In this document: positions 38,334 to 47,580 of the stretch, in pieces
How the letters are laid out: each line of letters starts with the position of its first letter
Numbering within the stretch: position 1 is the stretch's first letter
Source: Mesostigma viride
Taxonomy: Eukaryota > Streptophyta > Mesostigmatophyceae > Mesostigmatales > Mesostigmataceae
Direction: 5' to 3'
Assembly (NCBI GenBank): GCA_009746045.1
Contig: RPFO01000059.1
Span: 2,676,568 to 2,740,567 of the forward strand
DNA length: 64,000 bases
Made by a program: the position numbers and the translations under genes
Notes under the pieces: model-generated
The model's database searches: none
What the model was told of the DNA's origin: nothing
Seen by the model: only the letters and a program-made list of their open reading frames with translations

Positions 38334-38433
38334 AATAGTGTCCCAGTAGGAACTACACGTAAACCTATGGACAACCGAGGCAAAAGACCTAATTTACGTC
38401 CGTAACTACAACGAATTGTTACACGACGTAACA
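38334..38433 (-). repeat. Gypsy-CD 3' LTR, proximal piece
   Basis: Starts with the duplicated AATAG and carries subtype-specific bases of the Gypsy-CD LTR (ACACGACGTAACA end, CCCAGTAGGAAC). Looks like a tandem duplication inside the Gypsy-B LTR but is the remainder of the interrupted host LTR. Confidence 0.9.
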
Positions 38434-38803
38434 CCTCCCCCCCCACAAAGGTAGGGAGCCCTCTCCCTACGCACAGGGAGGAAACCAAGGGGTAGGAAAC
38501 CTAATGCACCCGGCACACACCAACACAATCGGCAGGCCATCCAAGATACAAAGCACCAATAGTTCACACGGTCTCCACCACCACGCCGGGAGGTGTAGGG
38601 TTAGCCAGCACCAAGCCTGGTGGTAGGTTCCCCTAACTGCCTGGAACAAAGTCCTTGCCGGGGGGGAAAGGCACTGGGCAGGACACACAGAGTAAACAAA
38701 TCAGTACCAAGGACCAAGAACGACCAGTCAACTGGCCAGAACGTGAGGGCGACTCTATATACCGGAGGGACAACACCCTCAGGTCGGGCCTAAGGCCCTC
38801 TAT
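38434..38803 (-). other. Gypsy-CD polypurine tract and 3' UTR
   Basis: GTGGGGGGGGAGG-type purine tract at 38434-38446 (minus strand) followed by 3' UTR collinear with Gypsy-B. No supported gene. Confidence 0.75.
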
Positions 38804-41137
38804 CTAATTGCCATCCGTCTGGTAAGTGCCACGGGAGGCCAGCAGGACATCCAGGTACGCCTGGTAGTGAGCCACATCCTCGGCATTGTCGTGCCTATCT
38901 ACAGTGAGGAAAACATCGGCCCACACGCCGTCAGGAAAAAGACCCAGGAAGGCCCAGTAATACCTATGCTGCGTAAGAACGACCTGGCCACGGGCCCAGT
39001 CCAGGAAACCACAGGCAAAGAGGCGTAGGAAAGGCTCTACCGCGATCAAGCAGAGAGCCCGCAGGAGCAGGCGATGGTACCGGATCCGAGGGCGCAAACC
39101 CGTCGGGAAAAACAGATCTACCAGGGGCTCCACGTTAGACGGCCACATCCGGATGTGCCGAATCTCACGGGAGCGCCACCGACGGGCACACTGTCGCGAC
39201 CCGAACGTCTCGAGGTAGTCGCTAGCCCGGGGAGGAGGATGGCCACGGGAGTCCAGACCCTGGCCCGGGATGGGCGCTGGACGACGGGCATCCCACTCTA
39301 GGATGGGCTGAAGGACCGTGCTGTACGTGGCACCCGGCACCGCAGGAAACTCTACCGTAAGGGCATCTGAGGCCATAATGCCCAGAGGCGGAGGGTAAGC
39401 CCACTGGTACCCGCTGTAGGTGTCCAAGTCATTGTGACGCCTAGCCCAGCGATACAGGACGCGCCGAACCAGGATCTCACCCTGGAACACCGGATCAGCT
39501 AAAATAACCATATCGAAAGGAGGCCGATCAGTCTCAACGGGTAGGCCACGGTCCCGCGGCGCCCGACACACCTGGGAGAACCCGTAGGACATGGGCGAAA
39601 TGGCAAGCTCGGCGGAGGCGCGCGGCAGGTCACACTGGCGGCTGCCAGGCGAGCGCAGACATACCATACCCAAAGACAGGCGTGTCGCGCGACTCCGGAG
39701 TCGCATGCACCACAGAAGGGGCCCGATCCCGATCGCCCTCTGACAACTCCCGAAGGGAATCAGCAGCGCGGGTGGCGCGAGGATCAGAGCCACTGGACCG
39801 AACAACCGCAGCCAAAGACCGCGGGGCCGAAGGGACAGGGGCCGAAGAAGGGGTAGGAACCGGCACAGACGCAGACGGCGCCGGTACAACAGGGGGTCGC
39901 GTCGGACCCGATGCCGCAGGGGGTCGCGACGGCCCCGCCTCCGCAACTGGCGCTCCGGTCTCTGGTGGCGGAGCACCCCCAGGCCACATGTTGAAAACAG
40001 GGCCCGTGGGGACAGGCAATCCGGCATACGACTGGTTACCGTCTAAGCTCCAGTCGGGCACCGGAATCCTCTGCGGAGGACCGCCCTCCCAAAGCCTGGG
40101 AAGACCGCCCGGGTCGCTGAAGAAACCCCGCGCGGGCGGCGCTGACGCGGTGGGCGGCCCGGAAACGACGGCGACGGGCGTGGCCGCTGGGACGGAGGAC
40201 TCGCGCCGAGGCGCAGGTAAGTCAGTAGCAGGCGCAGGGGCAGCCGAAGGCGTAGGAGCCGCAGCAACAGAGGGAGCCACAGCCGCCGAGGGCTCGCGCG
40301 GCCCAGACGGACCCGTAGACGCCGAGGCGACCGAAGGGGAAGGGGACACAGCTGCGGCAGACACCCCACCTGGCGTGGCTGGAGCGTGCGCCTGGGCCGC
40401 CATGAAGGCCCCGAAGGCCGCTGTCAGGGACTGGATCTGCGCCTGCATCGCAGAAACTGTCGCCGAAAGAGGATCAGGCTCACGATCAGAGCCCAAAGGG
40501 GTAGGCTCCACCGATGCGCGCCGGACCGATCGTGGTGAAGACGGGACAGGGGAAGGAGCCGACACTGAAGAGGAGGACGCCGCAGGGGAGGCCGAATACT
40601 CAGGAGTGTACTGTGCCTCGACTGGTGCGTCCGTAGGAGTAGGGTCGCCAAATGCTACACCCGCTGTCTGGTCCGCGATCTCCATGAACTCAACCGCCCG
40701 TAGGAGGTCACAGAACAGGGGTTGTCATCTACATCTGCCTCGCCCGCGCCCGGAAGCCAGGGGAACACCTCCCGTAGGCAATCGCGACCCACAGGGGTAG
40801 ACAGATAGGAAAACACCCGGGGGCACTGAAGGACCGCGGCTATCTGCCCTAATGCTGGGCAGCGGGAGCCACATCCTAAAAGGCAATGCCCGGCATCGTC
40901 GAATCCATGCACAACTAGCTGTTGCGGATCATCTGGAGCCGGGCCGAACCACGCGACACCAAAGAGGGCAGCCCTGACTAAAGCCGCATGCTGCGCCTGG
41001 AGAGCAGAATGAATGATGCCACCCGGATAACTGGAACGTAACACCCAGCGGCCCGGAAGGGCCTCGAAGTAGAGCTCTGGATCCGGTGGCGGAGGGGAAG
41101 GTGGCCGGCTCTCCGACGGAGGGGTAGGATCAGCCAT
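38804..41137 (-). pseudogene. Gypsy-CD ORF4, frameshifted
   Basis: Homologue of Gypsy-B ORF4, starting at ATG 41137 (MADPTPPSES). Broken by an insertion near 40715 (CACAGAACAGGGG) and another near 39640 (GGCTGCCAGGCG versus GGCAAGCG). The three ORFs 41137-40655, 40685-39630 and about 39650-38804 together cover the full protein. N- and C-terminal regions are better conserved than the Pro/Ala linker, which carries an extra 20-residue block here. Confidence 0.85.
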
Positions 41138-41217
41138 GATGGCTGCGGAGGGGAGGGGACAACCAACCAACCACCAACATGCAGCAGAAAGACGATAAGG
41201 GAGGGGCAGGTTGCCAA

Positions 41218-42032
41218 CTAGAGCTGGTGTAGGGTTTTGTAGTCCTGCAACAAACGACTACAACCATCTAACTCACTCTCCGTGTACCATACTTTATCTA
41301 CCTCACTACGAGCATACATCCATTTCACTTTATACTGACGCTGGGTACCACGGCCCTTTTTGATATCTCTATGGGCCACGATGCTCTCTACTTCGTCTTC
41401 TACTTCCCCAGTGTCAGGGTTATGCTCTAAAGGGGCAGGCGCTAGCTCTCTACCAGCGAACGTGCTAGGGTGGTACAGTTTAAGCTGGCTTCTATGGAAG
41501 GTGTTAGAATGTGTCTGCCAAGAGGTAGGGATATCGACTTTATATAAGAAATTTCCTACTCTAGACAACACACGGAAAGGTCCTAAGAAGGCGGGCCTAA
41601 GTTTGACCTTAAGTTCTGCTTCGAACTTGTGAGCAAAACGGCCAACACGGGGGCCTTCTACTAATACTAGATCTCCTATATCTATCTCAGGCGCTCTTCT
41701 ATCTAAGGAGGCACGCAACCTAGCAAGGTACTTAGACTGAGCTTTTTGGTACCCTGAGATCGCGTGATCATGTGCAGTTTTCATTCTATCTAGCAAGGAC
41801 TGTACACCTTCTACAGTATCCCGGGACACATCGTCCCTGTCCCGTAGAGGACTAGCTAAGAGAGAGGTAGGGGTAAGAGGCTGTCTACCAGTATCTAGGA
41901 AGAAGGGCGTATATCCATGCGCAGCCTGGGGGCAATTGTTAAGGGAGAACTCTACCAAACATAAATAATCCTCCCAATCACTTCCCGAGCCATTAACATA
42001 GTGCCTAAGCGCTTCTTCCACTACCCTATTAA
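41218..42032 (-). pseudogene. pol: Gypsy-CD integrase C-terminal half with chromodomain
   Basis: Begins just after the catalytic Glu region (RVVEEALRHYV) and runs through the GPF module and chromodomain (EVESIVAHRDIKKG) to the stop at 41218. It is the continuation of 51587-53774 after removal of the TTAA element. The ORF extends into foreign sequence to 42081, which is not native. Confidence 0.92.
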
Positions 42033-42320
42033 GGGGATGTGGCACCTCAAAACACTTAAAATTTACATATGCTAATATCACTTGAAATTCATTTGCACAA
42101 TGCTAAGTTATGATTGGGGGCACTAAATAACATCTCTAGTGAGTTGTCCATGCACTTTTTGGGGGTACTACCCCCATATATATTAAAAATATAATTACTT
42201 ACAGCAGAGTGAAATCACTCAAACCAAAGCAAACGCCCAGCTATAAACCTATATACAGATCGAGCCATGTCAAAGCTCTATACTACCATAAGACCAATGG
42301 AAACGCCTAACGGGAGGAAC

Positions 42321-42677
42321 CTAATAGCCCTGCTGCACCGCAAAATCAGCCCGCGTACGGCGGAGCATGATGTCAGCCATGGCCCGAGTCAGCGCCACCG
42401 ACAAGCGCTGACGCCAATATGACGTCCAGGTCCGCGCCGACCATGGGGCCCGCTGGCCCTCCAGGTCCAGCCGGTCCTCCCGGAGCCGGCAACACTCCTT
42501 GAAGAAGGCGGAGGTCAGGGGCCCCATGGCCCCAAACTCCTCCAGGACAAAGGGCACCACACGATGGTGCCCGACGTCGCCGTAGGCCAGGAGCTTGGCC
42601 CGCTCCGCCCGGTCCGCCGTGTAACCTGCCGTGAGGGAGGCCCCAGCCACGTGGCTAAGAGCCAAGGGCCGCGCCAC
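42321..42677 (-). pseudogene. LINE: C-terminal end of restriction-like endonuclease
   Basis: Last 118 codons, ending TAG at 42321. Upstream in the same frame is HLLIDVSVARPL, which supplies the catalytic Asp that follows RPD in R2-type endonucleases; RAERAKLLAY supplies the Lys. The RPD itself lies in the neighbouring RT frame (RPDIVVLDFEGVAG), so a -1 shift near 42690 separates the two halves. The same segment occurs on the plus strand at 53775-54160. Confidence 0.8.
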
Positions 42678-44530
42678 CGAAACGTCAATAAGCAGATGCC
42701 GGCCACCCCCTCAAAGTCCAGCACCACGATGTCAGGCCGGTGGTTGGGGGAATAGAAGGCAGCGCCATCCGCATCCTCGGACCGGATGTTCGCGTGGGGG
42801 AAAACCGACCGAATCATGGCGAGCACCACCGTCAGGAGGACAGTGTGCAAATACAAATACCAATTCTGATTCTGTTGGCCCCCCATGCAGGCAAGGTAGT
42901 GAGTCCCCGTGGGATCCAGCGGCTGCCCACAGCTACCACAAGGCCGCCCGGCCGGAACAAGAGGCTGCGGGGCAAATAGCTGGTGCCGGAGCGCCACCGA
43001 GTAGTGGCTGGGAGCCAAGGCGAATGGGGGGGCCATGGGAAGAGCACGAAGGTACGCCGAGCCCACACTCCGCAAGGAAAGCGAGAACAGCCACGCACGT
43101 CCCTGGGCGTTGAGGTCCGCGAAAAGAGCAATCCAATCAGCCGTGTGCAGAATACCCGCGTAGGTTTTCTGGTGTTTATCGATGACGCGAGCAGGGAATG
43201 CGGCGGGAGATTGAACGGAGGCGACCGAGGGAGTGCCGCGAGGGAGGTGGCGCTGTACCGCCTGAGCGGCACGGACGGGAGAACAGGCCTGCTGGATCTC
43301 AGCATAGGCCTCCTGGATGGCGGTGACGAAGGGCAAAGGGCTGCTGGGGTCCAGGAGGTCAGGCGCTGCCGTTGCCAAAAGGGGCAGGAGCCGGCAGCTT
43401 TCCGCCCACGACTGAGCGACGGAGCCCAAAAATGCTGCTGGGGCCAGCCGGGCGGCACGAGTCAGACCGCAGCCACCCATCCGTGCAGGCAGGGAGGCAA
43501 TGCGAATAGCATGTGGCGGGAGGTCGGGGCCCGGGACCAGCTGCGCCAAGGCCGACTGGATGCGTTCGTCGTGGCCCTCGGCGGCCAGCCGGACCTGAGC
43601 CGGAAGAGCGCCCCGGAGCCAGTGAACGACGCGAGGGTGAGCGCAAAACCACAGAAGCAGACCCTTGGTCTGCGAATCATGAAGGCGCGCAATCAAGGGC
43701 AGTACCTCAGTGCGTGCCTCGAGGGCGGCCCGCAGAGCATCGATGACAAACGCGGGGTCGCCAACCGGAACGCCGAGGACATCCAACCCATGGAGGCGCT
43801 CGTCCCGGCCCAAGAGCTGGGGCGGAAAGCCGGAGCAATCACCTTGGGGCGAGTACACCGCGCACTTGGCCAGGGTCAACTGGAGGTTGATGTCGGCCAC
43901 CGCGGTCTGCAGTGCCAGCAGAGCCGCGGTGGTGTCCGGCACAGGGCCCAGAAGGTAGATATCATCCAAGTAGGCCTGAATAGCGACCGCCGGGTGGGCA
44001 GCATGGACCGCTTGGAGGCAACCCTGGAGGGGGGCGGCAAAGTACAGGGGTCCCAGGGGGTCCCCTTGCTGGGTGCCCGACCGCGACAGCAGGCCGCCGC
44101 GAGTGCCGTCCTCCATGATGTGAACCAGTTGGCCGGGCTGGCCGTAGCACACGGCTGTCCAAGCGTACAAGTCCTCGAAGGACTCCATGACGGCCGCAAA
44201 CATGCTGGCGCGGGACAGACTGTTGAACGCGTTGTGGCAGTCGACCTTGACGACAGCGTGGGTGGGGTGGGCCTCGAGGTAGGCCTGCACCGAATGGATG
44301 AGGATATCCGCCCCGCCTGGAGTCGTCACCCCCAGCTGGGCCGCCACCGAGGTCTCACCCGCTGCGAGGGGCGGGCAGAAAAAGGCACGGAGCTCGGGCG
44401 CCTTTTGGCGGCAGATCACTTTGCCCACGAGCTTGCGGAGCACCTCACCGCAGGCGATCGGGCGCACCTTGCCCTCGGGGGGGGCAAGACACCCTTGAGC
44501 AGAGCGAGGAGGCGAGCGCCCGCTAACCAC
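42515..44530 (-). pseudogene. LINE: reverse transcriptase body and Cys-His/endonuclease start
   Basis: Contains RT motifs VKVDCHNAFNSL (Asp at residue 97), GTQQGDPLGP (152-161) and AYLDDIYLLG (YLDD at 187-190), the thumb region, a CGSCGQPLDPTGTHYLAC Cys-His motif typical of the R2/NeSL/CRE-type C-terminus, and RPDIVV of the restriction-like endonuclease. After about residue 615 the frame is wrong. It makes cDNA by target-primed reverse transcription. The overlap with the upstream ORF at a G-run (44474-44485) indicates a -1 break. Confidence 0.88.
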
Positions 44531-45390
44531 TCGCGCGCAGCGGGAGGAACGCGACCAGCCGCCAGGTCAATGAGGGTGTCAAAGAGAATGTCCTCGCCCC
44601 CATGCCCCACCAGGACCTCCAAGTGCTCGTAGCGCCAGCCCGACGGCCCGGTAGAGGAAGCCCGCGGGACCGCACGCATCACCTCCAGGAAGCAGTCGCG
44701 GTCCAGCCGGAGGGGGGCCGGCAGGGGGTCCGGCACGGGCAGCTGGAATCCGGGCTCCGCAGGGTGAAGAGCCTCCAAGGCCGCCAGGGTAGCCGCATTG
44801 GCGGGGGCCAGCTTGGCCATTTCCAAGCGGGTCATGGCCCGGCTGAGCTGCCCCTCGCGGACGAGGCGGATGACGTCGGCGGCCACCCGCTCGAAGTTGA
44901 CCTCCCCCGACAGCCGGGCCGTGCGCGGGGGCGGCACGCCAAACAGCCCCTCCCAGTCCCCCTGCAGAAAGCGTCGGCAACGGGCAATAACCGCACCCTG
45001 GAGGCCGCGCACACCACGCCCGAGAGGGGTGAGGAGCAGGCGGGGGGTCACCATGTGCAGTTTAAAGCCCAGCGGGTCGTCCGGAGCGGCGTGCATGCGC
45101 CGGAGAGAAACGATTGCACATTGCGCGAAAAGGCTACGCGCGCGGTGGGGGAGGTCGGTCAGGGTAGACGTCGGGTTGATGGCGCATGCATCCCAGGGAA
45201 CCGTGTCAAGCCAACGCCAACTGGCCGAGTAGTCGGGCGGCGGGGGCTGGGAGCCGGTGGGAGCCGAGGCGGGAGGGGGGAGGGGGCCGGGACTGCTGGC
45301 CGGTTGAGGGGCCGTTGAGCAACACAGGCGCGCGCGTGCTGAGCGCGCCCGTGAATGGAGTACACCCGCTGGCAGTGAGCTTCCGGGCAC
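44416..45390 (-). pseudogene. LINE: region upstream of RT and RT N-terminal motifs
   Basis: Helical linker region followed by RT motif 0/1 (DRDCFLEVMRAVPRASSTG, PSGWRYEHLE) near residues 235-265. It continues into the 42515-44530 frame. No own function assignable; N-terminal Pro-rich part is shadowed by the zinc-finger frame. Confidence 0.75.
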
Positions 45391-45998
45391 CGGTAACAGC
45401 TCATGGCCTGCAGATCCGCCGCGCCGAGATCGGGGTGCACAGCGCGAAGGTGCTGGCAGAGGAGGTTACGGTTGTGGAACACACCAGCACACGGGGACCC
45501 CGTGGGAAGCAGCACGGCACACCGGTGAAGGCCGTCGGCGGGCGCTGAGTGGCGGGGAGCGGCGCCAGCAAAGGCAGGACGTGGGGCCTGCGGCGTCTCC
45601 CCAGCCGGGCCGGCAGGCGCGCGCACCACGACCCGACCAGCGCCCGGCAGCCCGCCGGGGCCACGGAGGAGGCAGTGCCCACCGGGGAGACCCCCAGCGG
45701 AGGGGGATCGAGAACGCCGGCGCCCCTCCCAGGGGGACTCGCCAGCGCGCCCGCGACCACCCCAGGCCCCGGCAACGAGGCCGGGGGCGGCGGCCGAGGG
45801 GTCGGGGAGGCAGCTGGCCCCGGGGCCCGGTGGGGACCCGGCAGGGGACCCAGCGAGACCGGGGGCGGGCCGAGAGGAAGCGCAGTCCCAGGGGGCGGCA
45901 CAACAGCCCGGCACAACGGGCAGCGCGGCACGGAGTGGAGCAAGCTGCGCGCGATGCACGCTTGATGGAATGTGTGGCCGCACGCGGGCAGGCGACAC
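45159..45998 (-). pseudogene. LINE: C2H2/C2HC-type zinc fingers
   Basis: Residues about 165-230 hold two finger-like motifs: C-x9-C-x12-H-x4-H (ending CQHLRAVH) and C-x4-C-x11-H-x3-C (CPEAHCQRVYSIHGRAQH). N-terminal C2H2 fingers that bind the target or RNA are characteristic of R2-clade elements upstream of RT. The first 150 residues of this ORF are an out-of-frame reading of the RING region. Confidence 0.7.
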
Positions 45999-46117
45999 AA
46001 GCCATCCCCCGGCCGGAAGGGCTCAAGGCAGATGGCACAGGAGCCCGACTCGGGGTCGTCCCCCTCCAGAAGGGACCGGACATGAGGGGGGGCGGGTCCC
46101 AGCCGGCCTCCCAGCAA
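45401..46117 (-). pseudogene. LINE: RING-H2 finger
   Basis: Residues 27-69 match C-x2-C-x15-C-x-H-x2-H-x2-C-x11-C-x2-C (CAICLEPF ... CGHTFHQAC ... CPLC), a textbook RING-H2 pattern, at 45911-46039. RING-H2 domains are usually E3 ubiquitin ligases. Its presence in a LINE ORF is unusual. It is joined to the upstream frame by a -1 shift near a G-run at 46086-46094. Confidence 0.8.
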
Positions 46118-46656
46118 CCCGGGAGAGCAGCAATCTGGGCGCGCGAGAGGATGCCGACCGGTTGGTCAGCCGCGGGGTGCCATTCGTGCGGGATGCCTGC
46201 CAACTCCAGGATGTCGTGGAGGAAGGCAGAAACAGGCGTCCCCGCGGTTAGGGGCTGGGCGCGCCCGGCCGAGTCCACCAAGATGGCCTGGCCGCCCTGA
46301 ACCGCGATGGGGGCCCCGAACTCCACACGCAGCATGGCGGCCTGCGCCAGGCTGAGGGAGGTGATGAGAAAGCCCCCACTGGCAACCGGGCCGGGAGGCG
46401 GGGCCTGGGCGTCCAAGAAGAGGCGAAGCTGCCGCGGGGACATGAGGCCCAGGTCGGCGCCGCCCGCGAGGTAGGCCGCCCGCACCGAGACCTGTGCGTC
46501 TCGAGCCACCGCCGTGACGAACTCGACCACCTCCTGACCCACCCGCTCGTCCAGGGAAAGCAGCTCTTCCTGCCGGGCGGCCGGGAGATGCCACGGCAGC
46601 CGGCAGCCGGCGTGATATCCTTCCAAGACATACCCCCAAAGAGTCGAGGCCGTCAC
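45466..46656 (-). pseudogene. LINE: helical domain between PHD and RING fingers
   Basis: Residues 1-180 (WGYVLEGYHAGCRLPW, QEVVEFVTAVARDAQVSVRAAYL, GIPHEWHPAADQP) look folded and continue from the PHD ORF in the -1 frame (GTGA overlap at 46653-46656). After about 180 the frame reads RING DNA out of phase. Fold not recognised. Confidence 0.6.
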
Positions 46657-47477
46657 CGGGGGGCGGCGGAAAGAAATGTCGCCCGCACCCGCGCAACTAG
46701 GGCCAGGAAGGCCGGGGGCCTAGGGAGCGAGGGGAAGGCGGCCTCAACCCGACCGCGTCCAGCAACAAAGGGCAGTACGCCCAAGAAAAGGTGGCGCGGC
46801 CCACCACGCCGACAATGTGCGAGGGCGGCCACGAGGTGAACGCGTGGGCCCGGGGGCCGCCGTCCCACGCGGCAAGGACGGGGGTGGCGGCTGGGTGGCC
46901 AACCGCGGCCGGGGGAAGGGAGGCCAGAGCGTCGGGGAGCGAGGGGCCGGGGGCGGGCGCCGGGGTCGCCAGGCCCGCCGGGGGTCGGCCGGGCCCAGCC
47001 CAGGCGACAGCGCCGCGCCCCCGTCGGCGGGGCCAGGCGACGGGTGGGGCCCCGGGGCCGAGGGCGCCAGGGCCCGAGCAACGGCGGCCCCATCGGGCAG
47101 GCCACGGCCCGCCCCGAGGGCCTCGGCAGGGGGGCACACGGGGCAGGGGGCCGGAGCACCCAGCGGGGAGGGCAGCCCGGGGGCCCGCGGGGGGGACAGC
47201 GCGGGCACGTCCAGGAGCCCGGCGGGACCCGGTAGAGCCGGGGAGTAAGACACTGCAAGTGCCACCCGGAATTGCAAGCATCACAAACTAACATGTGGTG
47301 CCCGCGGTGCCCGCTCCGGCAGACCTCGCAGACCAAGGAGGGGGAGACCGGGGCGCCCGAGCCCCCCGCAGCCGGGTCGCCCACCTCCGCAAGAAGGGCC
47401 GCAAGCCGAGAGGACCGCCGAGGCGCCAACCGGGGAGCGGGGGAGCCGTTGGGCGAAGGGGGTCGTGGGTCGTCCAT
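46653..47477 (-). CDS. LINE: N-terminal PHD finger ORF
   Basis: Starts at ATG 47477 (MDDPRPPSPNG), the first good ATG after the 5' monomers. C50-C53, C65-C68, H73-C76 and C91-C94 form a complete C4HC3 PHD finger with the usual Trp two residues before the last Cys pair (47196-47330). PHD fingers commonly read histone H3 tails, so chromatin-guided targeting is a plausible inference. A Pro/Arg-rich, low-complexity tail follows. Confidence 0.8.
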   Translation of the reverse strand: MDDPRPPSPNGSPAPRLAPRRSSRLAALLAEVGDPAAGGSGAPVSPSLVCEVCRSGHRGHHMLVCDACNSGWHLQCLTPRLYRVPPGSWTCPRCPPRGPPGCPPRWVLRPPAPCAPLPRPSGRAVACPMGPPLLGPWRPRPRGPTRRLAPPTGARRCRLGWARPTPGGPGDPGARPRPLAPRRSGLPSPGRGWPPSRHPRPCRVGRRPPGPRVHLVAALAHCRRGGPRHLFLGVLPFVAGRGRVEAAFPSLPRPPAFLALVARVRATFLSAAPR

Positions 47478-47499
47478 GAACAATCAGGGCAGGCGTGGC

Positions 47500-47575
47500 A
47501 GCCACCGAGGGGGGGGGCGGGGGGTGTGGGGGGCGGAGCCCCCCACGCGGGGGGTTTGGGGGGCGGCAGCCCCCC
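47500..47575. other. G-rich and hairpin-rich spacer between LINE monomers and ORF
   Basis: The plus strand has several runs of six or more G (GGGGGGGGGCGGGGGG, TGTGGGGGGCGG, CGCGGGGGGTTTGGGGGG) interleaved with CCCCCC, able to form G-quadruplexes or two hairpins (GGGGGGCGGAGCCCCCC and GGGGGGCGGCAGCCCCCC). Confidence 0.7.
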
Positions 47576-47580
47576 AACGC

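Noticed and set aside
38239-38433. Apparent 97-bp tandem duplication inside the Gypsy-B 5' LTR
   Set aside because: Subtype-specific bases and the AATAG duplication show that the second copy is the remaining end of the interrupted Gypsy-CD 3' LTR.
42983-44632. 549-codon plus-strand ORF opposite the LINE RT
   Set aside because: Antisense shadow of a GC-rich RT gene with clear motifs on the minus strand.
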